Shown piece by piece: positions 48,801 to 60,038 of a stretch of DNA of 64,000 bases. The translations under genes were made by a program, and so were the position numbers. The notes under the pieces were generated by a model. That model ran no database searches. It was not told the DNA's origin and saw nothing but the letters and a program-made list of their open reading frames with translations. Within the stretch, counting starts at the first letter, position 1; every line of letters begins with the position of its first letter. Origin of the DNA: Klebsormidium nitens (taxonomy: Eukaryota > Streptophyta > Klebsormidiophyceae > Klebsormidiales > Klebsormidiaceae); NCBI GenBank assembly GCA_000708835.1, contig DF237051.1:88436-152435 (forward strand). The letters run 5' to 3'.

Positions 48801-50050
48801 CCCAGTCGAGCCCCAGCTTGTACACAAAGACGATGCAGTCGCTCTGAGCGATCGCGAGGCGCGAGCTGTCGGGGGAGAAGGCCATGCCGCGCACGAGAAA
48901 GGTCTTGGGGCCCTGGAGATGGAAAAGTCGAGGGACTACAATTTCAAAAATATCAGAGTCAAGCTTGACATCTCCTGTAGATAATAGGGCGACTTAATGG
49001 ATCATCAAGTTGGGAGCTGTCTGGAGAACAGCATGCCGAGTGATTGATAGTCCTTGAGGCTCTGGAATTGAGCCTGCCTAGTCCGTTTGATCGGAAAGCA
49101 GAGGAAGGAAATGAAGAGCAAGACTGGCGGCATGAGGTAGGTTACGGTCAGTTGACGGATTACTCTGTTAATGGCTGACAAGAACTTTCCTTGATATCAC
49201 GTGGCGCAGTACCTCGCGCAAGCTGACGTGCACGCCCTTGCGGCCGCCCAGGATAGTGTGGGTGTGTTACTCCGCTTTCTTTGCTGGCGCATGCACTATT
49301 CGTATCGCATGATTGCTTACATTTGCTTCTGCCGGCTTGGTGGAGAATTTGTCCCGGCGCTCCCCATTCTCGTCAAACAGCTGCACCACCCGGTCAGTGG
49401 TCACGGCCGCAAAGCGCCGGCTGCAGCAAGGAGTGATACACTTAGTGTCAAGAGCCATACTGCTGCTAGACAAGCAGTGGCTCTTGGTACCGGTTTTTAG
49501 TAGCTGGACAATGCGTATGTTCGGTTTAAGTGGTGTAAGTGCATAGTGTTGGATGGTGCATTTCGGTTCCAAATGGTGGCCCAAACGCCTCGACACTCTC
49601 ATTGCAATGAAACCCAAACCTGCCTCCATCTTTTTGTGGAAAGTCAACATCGTTCTTTTGCTTGGCATGATTCTAAATGCCAACAATTTAGCAAAGTCCA
49701 CATCAGGAAAGGGCAGTTTTAGATAGTTGTACTTGCAGAACTGGATTTGCGGCCGCTAAAGACCACATGACCAGCAAGGTGAAGCTCAAGGACACACATT
49801 TAGTGGTGCTTCAGGTCACACTAAGGAAAAAGGTCGATTTGGTTACCACCTTTGACATGCTCTCACTTGCGTTCGTCAGCAGGGCTTTCGATTCGTGAAC
49901 AGCTGTAGAAGACACATTGACCTACAGGAAGCAGCCATCAATAAAACGAGACTGGTGAAGAGCTCACTTGTTTGGCGCCCATGCGATCGCTGTGACTTTG
50001 GCGATGCCCTCCTGGCCCTGCAGGGCCGGTCTGGCGTACCGCAGCTGCAT
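30845..50050 (-). CDS. IFT172: Intraflagellar transport protein 172 (IFT172)
   Basis: Complete gene of 29 exons, all phases joining, 5241 nt, 1746 aa, matching the usual length of about 1750. Exons in transcript order: 49968-50050, 49321-49420, 48685-48912, 47522-47699, 47057-47178, 46357-46538, 45805-45913, 45311-45520, 44503-44847, 43973-44113, 43165-43347, 42323-42433, 41704-41876, 40495-40720, 39787-39957, 39163-39333, 38682-38831, 37925-38100, 37159-37372, 36536-36697, 35758-35937, 35149-35307, 34466-34753, 33683-33931, 32805-33089, 32263-32439, 31759-31918, 31247-31386, 30845-31012. The N-terminal third is WD repeats ([48 protein letters not shown]). The rest is TPR-like helical pairs ([33 protein letters not shown]). 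The C terminus has five Cys pairs or near-pairs. It is an IFT-B train subunit needed to build flagella. Several introns carry exon echoes. Confidence 0.97.
36060..36345 (-). repeat. Exon echoes of IFT172 exon 21 5' end
   Basis: The acceptor-side part of exon 21 (core CCAGCCACATCGCGTG at about 35910 on the plus strand) is echoed near 36070 and 36307. Both copies retain a CTCCAGCCACAT core and a downstream acceptor-like remnant. Confidence 0.65.
40205..40900 (-). repeat. Exon echoes on both sides of IFT172 exon 14
   Basis: 3' end copies lie near 40205-40295 and 40328-40395 (GGAAAGCAAACGTCGGGTTCTTGG, compared with the real exon from 40495). A 5' end copy lies near 40817-40895 (CTGGAACTGCGTCCGGCGCA). 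These show truncations and indels. Confidence 0.75.
41432..41640 (-). repeat. Exon echoes of IFT172 exon 13 3' end
   Basis: The exon end that reads CTGTGGAGGTTGGTGTA on the plus strand at 41704 recurs at 41568 and 41432, exactly 136 bp apart each time. Substitutions increase with distance. Confidence 0.8.
42736..43110 (-). repeat. Exon echoes of IFT172 exon 11 (three copies)
   Basis: The exon end coding [15 protein letters not shown] with its donor begins at 43165 for the real exon and recurs at 43016, 42881 and 42736 (steps of 149, 135 and 145 bp). All three copies keep a GTGAGC or GTGGGC donor. The 42881 and 42736 copies still have an open frame close to DFGGxLExRDF; the 43016 copy has a frameshift. 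Confidence 0.88.
43363..43391. repeat. Telomere-like short tract in an IFT172 intron
   Basis: About four units of GTTYAGG next to exon 11. Degenerate relatives (GAGGTTTAGGG and similar) occur nearby at about 43540. Confidence 0.6.
43935..43951. repeat. GAAA microsatellite
   Basis: About four consecutive GAAA units in an IFT172 intron near exon 10. Confidence 0.7.
47812..48490 (-). repeat. Exon echoes of IFT172 exon 4 5' end (five copies)
   Basis: The plus-strand core CTGCCGTCGGGGTGCGC (exon 4 at 47653) recurs at 47815, 47957, 48161, 48313 and 48467. Most copies are followed by a remnant of the acceptor (CTGACCGGC-like). Steps are 162, 142, 204, 152 and 154 bp. The copy farthest from the exon is the most degraded. 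Confidence 0.87.
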
Positions 50051-50753
50051 GATGTTCACTCAGTTGGCCTCCTCATGCAATTGAGCTCATGCCTAGGCAG
50101 CGACCTCAGGCCAGTGGATGCCTATGCATGGGGCAGCTCCAGAATCTGAAAACCTGGACAACCAGCAAATAGACGGCCCTCGTATGGGAAGACAATTGCC
50201 AAGCTTCTCAAGCCGCCTTGCTCAGTGCTGAGATCCTGCGACTTTGCTGTCCACCAATGGCAAACTTAAGGTCAAATGCAGAACTTAGAAGTTAGAATTG
50301 GTGCGTATCGGTATGTACGGGATTGATCCTAGCCGTCCGCTACACGAACAAACAAAATCTAAGCCGTCGATGATCAATTTACAACTTGCCGATCATCTTG
50401 CTCGGACGTCGACGCAGTCGCCCGCGCGGCCGGCGCCGGGGCTGCTCGCGCCATTTTTCCTTCAGTTTTCCCATTTTCAAGCCCCTTCAGGCTTCAACAG
50501 GATCTGCAGCTTCTCAAAGCATTGAGTTGCTAGTTGCTCATACCGCCACCTTGCCTTGTGTTGCTTTTGCGGACGGGCGGAGTGCATGCAGTTCACAGGT
50601 CTGCGATCTGCTTGAATTTCTTTGCATCAAGTCAAATATCCGCTTGGGAAAAGTAGGGTGTGCACAGAGACAAACCCAAAGCTGTCAAATACTCTTGAAT
50701 TCTGCACAAGGTGTTGGAGGCGCGCCAAATCAGGGCGCACCACTTGGAGCGCC
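50051..50753. promoter_or_regulatory. Bidirectional promoter between IFT172 and STE1
   Basis: About 700 bp separates the two divergent start codons. A GGCGCGCCAAA motif at 50719-50729 reads TTTGGCGCGCC on the other strand, an E2F-like site. It lies about 25 bp before the STE1 start and so may be in its leader. No TATA box was assigned. Confidence 0.4.
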
Positions 50754-53700
50754 ATGGCCCCTTCCCGAGCTAGCCTCCTTCCTGGTTTGATGCTAGCTGC
50801 CATTTTGCTTACATCCAGCTTTACCACGATCTCAGCAGAGTTCAATCAAAGCGCTTCAGCATCCGTAACAAGATCAGTGATCCCGCCAAAAGGTAGCCCA
50901 GAATATTTAGCGATGTTCCGGACCGAGGTGCAGGAGTATAACAATCTGATTCTGAAGCCGCTGTTGCCAGAAAGTATTCGCAGCAAGATCTCTCATGAGT
51001 GGCAGATCTACGTGCGGAACTTGTTGTCGGGTCTAGCGCTTTACTATGTTACGGGGGGCCTGTGGTGCGTCTACGTGTATGGCATCATGGGCAAAAAGTT
51101 CTTCCCAAGTGGTGCGATCCCAAAGGTGGGCGATTGGTCAATCAGCTGATTCAGTTTGAGCTTTTCAAGAGCAAGAGGACTGACAGAGTGTACGGGGATT
51201 CGGTTGGTTTGAATGGATTGCACCACTTAGATCAAGCACGGCGCACTTCTGGTTCTCTTCCTGTGTTTTCCTCTTAGGTGGAATGTAGCGCCATCTGATT
51301 CATTGCAAGTTCGTCAGGTTCTCCTTGTGGGTTAGCGGGTCGATTCGGCAGGGGCAAACTGTGCTGCAAAATTCAAGAGTCGATGCCCTTGACAAGGAAG
51401 GTCCAAAGGTTTTTACGCCGCTCTGCCGTTTCAGATTCCTTCATTTCTTTGGCTGTCAGATACTTGGAATCCGGGAATCTGTCCCTTGAGACGTCTTGGT
51501 GTATACCACCTTGAGTGTGTGCTCGCGGTGGTGGGGTCTTTCAGAGCTGCATCAATGTTGTCCTTGTTCGTTGGAGCTTCCTTGCAGGCGGATGTCAAGT
51601 TGGAGCAAGTGGTAGTTTGACAAGTTGATGCCCCTCTTCATGTCCAAATTGGTCCGCAACCTCTGGAGACCGCTCGAAATTGTCCTGATTGGGTTCACTT
51701 TCCGCAGACTGAGGACTCGAGGAAGGACTTTGTCCTCAATCCAGTTCCCTTTTTGACGTCATCCGAACTTCTACAAAGCTGTCCGCACCCCTCCCGATTC
51801 TTGCAAAGTCTGTGCAGGCGAATGACTGTGGAAGCAGATTGCGGCTTCTGTCGTGCACATCCAAAGCTCTCTTCTGTCACCATCGATCTTGTATGTCGCG
51901 CAGGCCGATGACATGTGGAAGCAGATCGCGGTGTCTACCAGGGCGATGCCGCTGTACGTGTTGATGCCCACAGTGAGCGAGCTCATGATTGAGCGCGGCT
52001 GGACACGTTGCTACGCACGCGTTGAGGAGTATGGCTGGATAAACCACTTGCTTCTGGCCGCGACCTACATGGTAAGCGCAAGGAACGTGGCCTCAAACCA
52101 TTCCAAGGTTCTGTCTGTACTATATTTGACCCGCTTCTGTGATAAGATGATCAGGAGCACGATTCGTTCTGGTCCTTCCCACCTTCCGGCCGTCTGCTTC
52201 GCGCAAGTTGAGGAGTATGGCTGGATCAACCACTGGCCACTGGTTGCAAGCCACAAGGTAAGTTAGTGTCCAGCGGACTTTGGTTTGATCCCCAGACCTT
52301 TTGATTGTTTTCACGCTCGCTGTTTGTTATGCTAGCCGTCTCAGGAGGGGCACAAGTGCGTAAAAACATTACTCTTAGCCCCCACGATTCTAGACTTGAT
52401 TGCTGTGCAAGTCTTCTGCTTTTGCCGTTTCCCATTCTGGCGTCTCTGCTGTGCTCGTGGCCAGGTGCGTCAGTCACTCAGTGCTCGCTGCCGCATACAT
52501 GGTGTGAACGTCCTCGACTCCTGCTTTGTTCACTTTGTGTCCTTCTAAGCACCGGCGACAAGGAAGTGCGACTGTGTGTGAAGTCAAAATAAGCGTTCCC
52601 CTACTCCGTTGCGATGAAGAATTACTGAGAAGCGCCGGGCGCTACAACCACAGCTATCCTCAGCTCTGGGACATGTGCTGTTATTCACGAGCCGGTCTCT
52701 TTTTACCACTGCGACCAAACCCGTCGAATAACCGCCCTATTCAAGTTACCGCAGACGGTGGTCGAGTCTGTCGTGTACTTGGCGCCCCAGATGGATCCTA
52801 AGTTGCACATGGACATCCTGGGTTGGCGACGCCAAGAATTTCAGACTAGAGCAGTTTCCCTTGCAAATGTCTGCTGAGGCTCTCGAGTTTTCCATTGCAG
52901 ACGGTGGTCGAGTTTGGCGTGTACTGGATGCATCGTGGGCTACACGAGATCAAGTGGGCGTACAAGTTGCTGCACGCCACGCATCACATCTACAACAAGC
53001 AGAACACGCTCTCGCCCTTCGCCGGTAAGCGGCCTCGCAAAGCTTCTTCTCTTCTCTAGTTGCGTGACCTTCGGCAGTTGCTGTTCTCCTTCCGCTTCCT
53101 TTAAAACCTCGGCTCCTTTGCATCTATTCCTTCAAGCTTGGAGTGCTGCGATTACGAGATTCTGCGGTTGTTCACAGCTTGTCCAAGGCGACCTTGAAAG
53201 CCTACATGCTCGAGCGACAACCATACCGAAACCCAGCATCCTGAGTTCCTCGGTCGCGAGCTTGACATGCTGTAGGCGTCGCCACACATCCTTGCGAATC
53301 AAGGGTTCCAAGGTTTCCGGCAACCGTTCTTGGCCCGTTCTTGCCAATCTATATAATAAGACGTTGTAATACTTTGAAAGTGCTGAGCTCTTCGGAACCC
53401 GGAGCCGTCGGTTGCAGGCTTCACCTTCCACCTTGTTGAGAGGATATGCTACACATTCCGTACTCTCGAATCCCCTTCTGACAAGCCTGGCCACGTAAAC
53501 AAAGCTTAAAACTCTGAATGCATTCTCTTTCCGCTGTCCTTCTGTCTAGTCTTCCTAGAACAGCTGAAACCCTGAAATCCCAAAGGTAAAACCTTGGGTT
53601 GCAGGTTCGGCGTTCCATAAGGTGGACGGCATTCTGCAGGCATACGTGTTTCCTGTGAGCAAGACCTCAGAAACCAATTAACCAAGTCAAAACCCGAGAA

Positions 53701-54719
53701 CTTTCAAACCCCACGTATTCTGAATTTCCAGGCCTGGCGTTCCACCCGGTGGACAGCATGCTGCAGGCGTCGTCATACGGGTTTGCTATCGACAAGACCT
53801 CAAAAAGCTCATTTACAAAGCGAGTAACCCATAATTCTCAAACTCTCAAACCCTGGGTTACAGGCCTGTCGTTCCACCCGGTGGACGGCATGCTGCAGGC
53901 GTCGCCATGCGAGTATGCCATCAATAAGACCTCAAAAGGTCCATGAATAAAGCGAGGAACTTGAGATTTTCTAACCCTGGGTTACAGGCTTGGCGTTCCA
54001 CCCGGTTGACGGGATGCTGCAGGCGTCGCCGTACGTGTTTGCGCTGTTCCTGGTGCCGATGCACTTCTTCACGCACGAGCTGCTGCTCTTCATGACTGCC
54101 GTCTGGACGACCAACATTCACGACTGCGTCGACGGCCAGGTTAGCGCTTACCTAACTTGAGTCTAGTTCCGGTTGTAAGAGCGGCTTCGTAACTGTAAGC
54201 TTGGCTCACTTTTGTTCAAATTAAGGGCTAACCCAGGTTGCTTAAGGGCTAAAACCTGGGTTTAGGACTCGGGACTAGGTTGTAAACATCGATTCGCCAA
54301 CTCCTGTTTTCGTCTGTTGGGACCATCCATGACTGCATCGACGGTCAGGTCAGTTGCCCCTGGTTTGGCAGTATCTTGAAAGAGTCCAATCCCTTCCCAA
54401 TCCAAGAGCAGAACCGGTTGTAGGACTTTGGATCGCAGAGTTAAAAGTGCGAGCAACTTGATTAAACACTTTGGCCAAAACTTATGTTTCTATTTCTATT
54501 GCTGTTAGTGTTAGTGTGAAGGTAGTTTCTGAAACCCATTCTTCCTAACGTCAGGTCTGGCCGGTGATGGGCGCGGGTTACCACACCATCCACCACACAA
54601 CGTACAAGCACAACTACGGACACTACACGGTGTGGATGGACTGGATGTGCGGCACGCTACGGACGCCCCCCCGGAGTCCGGCAGCGTCCGAAAAGCTGGC
54701 GGGGGCGAAGAAAGAATAA
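50754..54719 (+). CDS. STE1: Delta7-sterol C5(6)-desaturase (STE1/ERG3 type)
   Basis: Five exons in phase: 50754-51125, 51904-52071, 52901-53024, 53988-54139, 54555-54719; 326 aa. It introduces the C5 double bond in sterol synthesis as a di-iron membrane enzyme of the ER. Three His clusters of the fatty acid hydroxylase superfamily are intact: HRGLH (about 191-195), [16 protein letters not shown] (about 205-209) and [14 protein letters not shown] (about 282-286). Other family blocks are [27 protein letters not shown] and NIHDCVDG. The N terminus ([15 protein letters not shown]) looks like a signal peptide or first anchor, not present in every land-plant form, and is followed by hydrophobic segments. 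The start is the first Met that gives this leader. The gene is head to head with IFT172. All four introns contain exon echoes or relics of them. Confidence 0.95.
51585..52259 (+). repeat. Exon echoes around STE1 exon 2
   Basis: The acceptor and start of exon 2 (CAGGCCGATGACATGTGGAAG at 51901) has a good copy at 51815 and a weak one at 51585. The 3' end of the exon with its donor (52017-52077) has a copy at 52199-52265 that still reads [10 protein letters not shown] and ends in GTAAGT. Confidence 0.8.
52728..52778 (+). repeat. Exon echo of STE1 exon 3 5' end
   Basis: The run ACCGCAGACGGTGGTCGAGT matches the acceptor and first codons of exon 3 at 52896-52915, then diverges. Confidence 0.75.
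53412..53945 (+). repeat. Exon echoes of STE1 exon 4 5' end (four copies)
   Basis: The acceptor plus GGCGTTCCACCCGGTGGAC core of exon 4 (real copy at 53985-54030) recurs with cores at 53870, 53738, 53611 and about 53423. Steps are 124, 132, 127 and about 188 bp. Decay increases with distance. The two nearest copies keep the frame for about 15 codons. Confidence 0.87.
54310..54355 (+). repeat. Exon echo of STE1 exon 4 3' end
   Basis: CCATCCATGACTGCATCGACGGTCAG followed by GTCAGT mirrors the exon 4 end coding NIHDCVDGQ and its donor at 54139, about 210 bp upstream. Confidence 0.75.
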
Positions 54720-56235
54720 TTGGAGGGAAGACTGCTCCTGAGAGCCGCTCAGGAGGACACGTGGCAAGCATTGCCGATTATTTCATCAAGCTCTGTTCCA
54801 CATTAAGGTCGGGGACGAGATGAGGGCGTTGTGATTGTTGGAGTTCAGAAACGATGCTTTGGTCGAGTCGGTACGGTCGGAACGCAGATGCTCTATGGAT
54901 TGCAGAAGGACAAGGGTCGTAAGCGAGTTGCGAGCTTCTAGGCCACAGGATTGAGTCCACGTGTCAAAGCAGCGAGCACCATTGGTGTACTTTAGCATCG
55001 ACTCATTTCTGTAGGTTTGGACAGTGACTAAGTTTGGTACTCTTAAGTTAATTGATGACCATCTTGCTTGGTGCGTCAGAGCAGCATTTGATCACGAATC
55101 AGCAGATATCTAGCGTTCAACCGGATCGCATGCGATATGTTAAGCACGCTACTGCAACACGACTATAGTGCATGGTACGTTTGTGAGGTTTCTGCGGAGT
55201 TGTTCGCAGCCTGCTGATCGAAGCCTATCCTCGAAGCTGGTCGGACTCGGACGGTGACGTCACCAGCAATGTGCTGTGAGGCGACGCCGCTGACAAAGCG
55301 CTGGCAGAATGTGACGATCCCTTCTGTAACCTTGGCTCCTTCGAAATAAAAGAAGCTTGGGTTCTAGCGTCGGCGTAGGAATCTAGCTCAAGGAGCTGCC
55401 GTGTCGTAGCGCGAGACTGAAGGGCCGCATGCAGGCCTTAGTAGGCATTGGGAATTCGTCGATTCGAAACCGGCCGCCGACATGATTGATCCTCTTCAAT
55501 CTGGCCATAATGATTCTGTTCCTTTGAGACGTTCTTGCCCGGCGTTTTATCATGTTCTATACTAGAATTCCAACTTAAGCAAATCCCTCATCATTACCTC
55601 TAGATGCGCCGCTTCGTGTTGCCATGTTCTTCGAGAAGTTCCGCATCGGCCCCTTCGGTCCGTGGCAGCGCAGCGCGGCTAGAGCTCGACTTTCTCTGTA
55701 GGCTGTCAGCTACGTTCAGGAATGCATGGTTCCAACCGCTACCAATTATGGCATATACGAACCAGCCAATTATTCATCTACATTAATCAAGACTCCGAGA
55801 CTGAAATATCATGCATTGAATCTATTGGGCGAATGCGTTCTTAATGCACCGCGTAACTGCAACATGGGTATATCAAGTGTACGTCGCCGTTGTATCTGCG
55901 TATCCCATGCAATATGAGTTGCAACATGTATGCATGGCGGTCTCCTTCGAAAGGTTCTTTCAGCTTCTGTTACATCATGCATGCAGTGCATGACTCATGA
56001 CTCATGACTTATGACTCTCTGAAACCATGCAACTTGAAATATTTGCATCGAGCGCAAGACAAAGACAAACTCGTGTGAGGTATTAGTGCGCTACTGTAAC
56101 TGATGAGCGACTCGAAAAAGCGTTTAGGACGGTAGCTGAGAGGATTATCCTAGGGAATCGTGTAAAAGGGTCAAAGTTTGGCTTCTCGAAGTATCTACAG
56201 TACTCTCCATTGCTATCTCCTCCCTACAGTAGTGT
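54720..56235. other. Intergenic stretch, no gene seen
   Basis: Contains the STE1 3' flank and, at the right, the 3' flank of the LRR gene. A few CATGACT repeats occur near 55988-56015. No coding or RNA gene could be supported. Confidence 0.45.
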
Positions 56236-58493
56236 CTAGAGCTTTTGACGCTCGAACGCCTTCTTCACACCTTCCGTGCATCCATCTAGCCACGTTGTGA
56301 AATTTCGGTTCAGGAGCGGCCAGATCACCACCGACTCTGGGAGCCTTGTCAGACTTTCGCAGCCGCACAAGTCCAAATGGAGCATATGCTTCCAGGATCC
56401 AACAGAGGCTGGAAGGGCGGTCAAACTGCTGCAGGCCGCGGCTCTCAAATAAGAGATTTTTCGCCACTGACCTACGCACTCAGGCAAGGCCCTCAAGGAT
56501 GCGCATCCACTCAAATCTACGCGGCTAACTTTCCCCCATTGGCCGACACTATTCGGGAGCGACTCCAACTTCGGACACCTTATCTCGAGCTCACTCAATC
56601 GCGTCCAGGCGCCTACCGATGCCGGCAGGCTCTGGAGGTTTGGCCCTGTCAGTTCCAGGCACTTCAGTTGTGTCCAACCTGTAACCGCTTTCTCAGGAAG
56701 TTGTTCTGCTCTCAAGGCTTTGATGTTTAGGTAGGTCAAGCTGGACCATCCCTGAGTGCTCTCAGGTACATCTTCCAGTCTCCCTAACTTGACTTGGGTT
56801 ACCTTAACCCAAGCACCCACCTCCAACGGGAGAGCCATCCAACCCGAGATTGTGCTCAGATCAACAATCTCTAGCTGCTTCCATTCGCCTACTCCTGCAG
56901 GCAGCGTTGTCACAAGGTCACTACCAAAGATGGAGAGGCTTCTCAGATTTTTCCACCCCTTCACACCGGAAGGCAAGCCGCGGAATGAGCGGCAGCCTCC
57001 GATAGTCACCCTTTGGAGGAGGCCCCATTGACTCACGGCATCTGGGAGAGTTTCGAGCTCGCTGTTCGAGAGTGTGAGATTGACTAGTGCCCCCCAAAAT
57101 CCCCCTTCTTGCAAGCCGATCGGTTCCATCACTGGAGCACAAGGGGCTTCCTTAAGCAGGCCTTTCATTTTCGGACTTTTGCCCAAGTAAACAGTCTTCA
57201 AAAATGTCCATTGTTTTACCCCTTCGGGCAAGTACTCAAGCTGACCGCAACCGTAAGTGCTGAACCTTTTGAGCCCAGTCCAAAAGCCTACGCTCCTGGG
57301 GAGACCTTCGAGGGCTTCGCAGTCGCATACTTCAACTTTCTGCACCCCTCGCCATCCACCGACCCCCTCAGATAGGCTGCGCAAGCTCGCGCAGGAGGTC
57401 AGCTTCAAGCTGCGCAGTCGCTTCCAGCCCTCCACTTGCACGGGGAACGCCCCTAGTCTGTCGCAGGAGAGCAACTTTACCTTCCGCAATGAAGTCCACA
57501 GCCCCACCGAAGGTGGGAGGGAGAGCAGGCCAACGTGGTCCAGCACCAACACTTGCAAGTTGCGCCACGCTCCTATTTCTGTCGGGAGGGCTTCGAGACG
57601 GGGGCAATATGTGAGGGACAGCTCGCGCAGCTTGGCCCATGCGCCGATTCCCGGTGGCAGTGAGGCGAAAGAGGGTGCTCCACGCAGGCTCAGGACTTCT
57701 AGTTGGTTCCAGGCACCTACGAAAGGAGGGAAGCGCTGCAATCTAGGGGAGACGCGATTGCCAATGGCCTTGCTCAGTTGCAATACCCTTAAACCCTTCC
57801 ACATGGCAGCCGAGTCTGGCAGCTCCTCTGCAGTAAACCTGTCCACCTTCAGAAGCTGCAGGCTGGTCCATTGACTACTAGTCGGCGGAAGGCGCGGCAA
57901 TAGTACACAATCAGGCTCTTCAGGTGGATCCATCTCCGGGTTTCGGACATGCTCTCGGGAACAAACGCATTCCCGAGATGAAGGCTCTCCAGCCAGTCCC
58001 AATGGGAGATGGTTGTTGGGATCAGCCTCGGATGCTGGAGTGCAGGGAAGTGATTGCCAAACGTAAGATGCTTGATATGGACGGATGTCTGATCGACAGA
58101 GCGTATCACTCTCTCAATTACTTCTGGTACGTCAGAGATCCTTGTTGTGGACTCGTCCTCATCGTGCACGTGTTGCGCAACCAGGTGAAGGGCATGGACG
58201 TGAGGGAAAAAGGTCAACAATCTCGTGACATGTTTCTCTGCATCTCCTCCGTGACGAAGGCAGTTGATCTCCACACACTTCGCTGCCTCTCTCCCAATAG
58301 AGCGCCACTCTTTGCACGCGCGCACGAAGGTCTCCAAACGGCTGTACTTGCGGTTATGGACAGGCTCATCTAAAAGTAGGCTTCCTATGTGAGCAAGGAC
58401 CTCACTCGGCAGAGCAGCGACCATGCGGGGCGCTGCGCGGTGCTCGCAAGCCATTCTAATTTTAGGAAGGCGCTGAATCACTCCTTTGCTCAA
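56236..58493 (-). CDS. F-box-like leucine-rich repeat protein, split by an apparent frameshift
   Basis: Two overlapping minus-strand frames form one layout. Frame one (57849-58493) has an F-box-like block near residues 24-45 (MVAALPSEVLAHIGSLLLDEP), then starts LRRs (WDWLESLHLGN, WIHLKSL) and runs to a stop. Frame two (56236-58002) continues with about 18 repeats of roughly 24 residues of the form W-x2-L-x2-L-x-L-x2-C-x2-L-x2-LP-x2-VG, e.g. LPPSVGLWTSLRKVKLLSC. The frames would join near 57885-57900; a 1-nt change is enough and no normal-sized intron fits. Either this is a sequence error, or the gene is recently broken. F-box plus LRR proteins usually serve as substrate receptors of SCF ubiquitin ligases. 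Whether this one does is inference, as the F-box match is modest. Confidence 0.7.
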
Positions 58494-60038
58494 GAAATAA
58501 TGCCCAGGTGAACAAAGACAGGATCCTTATGCAGAGTCCTCCGCCGCGGCCGCGGGACCGCGGTCAGATTCTGATCGGACGTGACGTGAAGGCGGCAGTC
58601 ACGTGACTGTGTTGTCCAGGCTTCAGGCTTGGTACTGTTGGCGATGGTACCAGGCTGTGCGCGCGTGCGAGCACCTTGTGTACATATGCGCAAGAGCTAA
58701 TTGATCAGCTATAGTTGCCGTGCAGTAGCGCTTGGCCAGCGCTTGCGACGCGCGAGCTGGGGCGGCGCGCGGCTACAATGCAGGGTCTTCCCCCGGTTTC
58801 TTGAGCGCCGTCGGATGAGCGCCAGACTTTCGTGCACCGTCGATCCGAGATGCCATTAGTGCAGTCACCGAGTGCCCGGTTGGCCCTCAACTGGCCCGGC
58901 CGGCAGCTCACCGCGCGCGCGGCGGCAGCCTGGCGGCCGCGCTTGACCGTGCACATGGTAAATGGGCAAACGGCCTCATGTGTGACGAAATAAACGCCCG
59001 TCTCCGCAATAGAATGACATACACTTCCGCCGCCGCCGCCGGCAGTGCACAATGAACATCAGCCGTATTCACCGGCACCCTGCGGAGACTCTCCTACTAC
59101 ATCATGCTCATGCTTCCATACTTGGTGAGTGGCCATGAACAAGGAGATGCAACATGCACGAAGGCGCCGTGCCCTCTCAATTTCTCTTCCTTAGGTCAAT
59201 TGAAAATTAGAGTTCAGTCATGTTTGGGTTCACGAAGTATACTCTACTCTCTGGACGGGATTGCCGCCGACCTGTTGAGGTTACGTGCACGACCGTCGAC
59301 GCCTAGAGGGTTTGCAAGGTTTACCGAAGAGGGGCGGCCGCGCCCAAGCGCGCGTATGCGATTCTTTCGCGGCGAAGCCATTTCATTTCGTCACACATGC
59401 AATCTGGCATGCCTGGCTGCATTCCATGACTTGAGCTAGGAAGGTAATAGCACCTTAAGTAGGGCCAGATCTTTTCAATTGCACGCACTATTGAATCCGT
59501 CGTAAGTCGAATCAAACCGTCTAGACAAACGGTCATGTACCGCGTAATATGGAGCTTGGGGTCAGACTTATGCGAGCTGTTTAAGATTTGGAAAGCCGGC
59601 CGGGCCGTATGGAGAAACATATTATTACTTGCACGCCGCCGAGTCGACTCTAATTTTCCATTGCGTATAATTAAAGCGTCTCAGCAGTGCAGTTCGGAAG
59701 GAAAAATGCGTCTGATCGCTCGCCGACGGCCATTTGAATGTAAAGTTGGAATCCCATGCTTGAGATGCGGCATAACTTGATGGGCCATCTATGATCGACG
59801 TCACCACTAACGATTGAAAAGTCATGTGTGCTCTTATTGAAACGGTTGGGTTTTCCATTCTGCCTTTCCTGAAGACAGTGCATTTCTCAACCCTGCGAGC
59901 CTCTTTCACATCCTGTCTGTATATACCCACCAATTCAAACCCACGGTCTCTTGCAATTGAGATCCTGTACAATCCTCTACCTAATCAACTCCGCTTTACA
60001 GTGCGCGCAATACAATCGCCTAAGCCCCTCTCGCTTTC
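58494..60038. other. Intergenic stretch between the ODC and LRR genes
   Basis: Probably holds the LRR gene promoter and the ODC 3' flank. A GC-rich patch at about 58540-59050 includes a short GCC-repeat run near 59025-59041. No exon was supported. Confidence 0.45.

Noticed and set aside
49201-49260. Possible extra IFT172 exon between exons 2 and 3
   Set aside because: Exons 2 and 3 already join in phase and match the family spacing; the segment adds an unmatched sequence.
57257-57874. Plus-strand open frame of 205 codons
   Set aside because: Antisense shadow of the LRR gene, produced by its regular repeats and low stop density.
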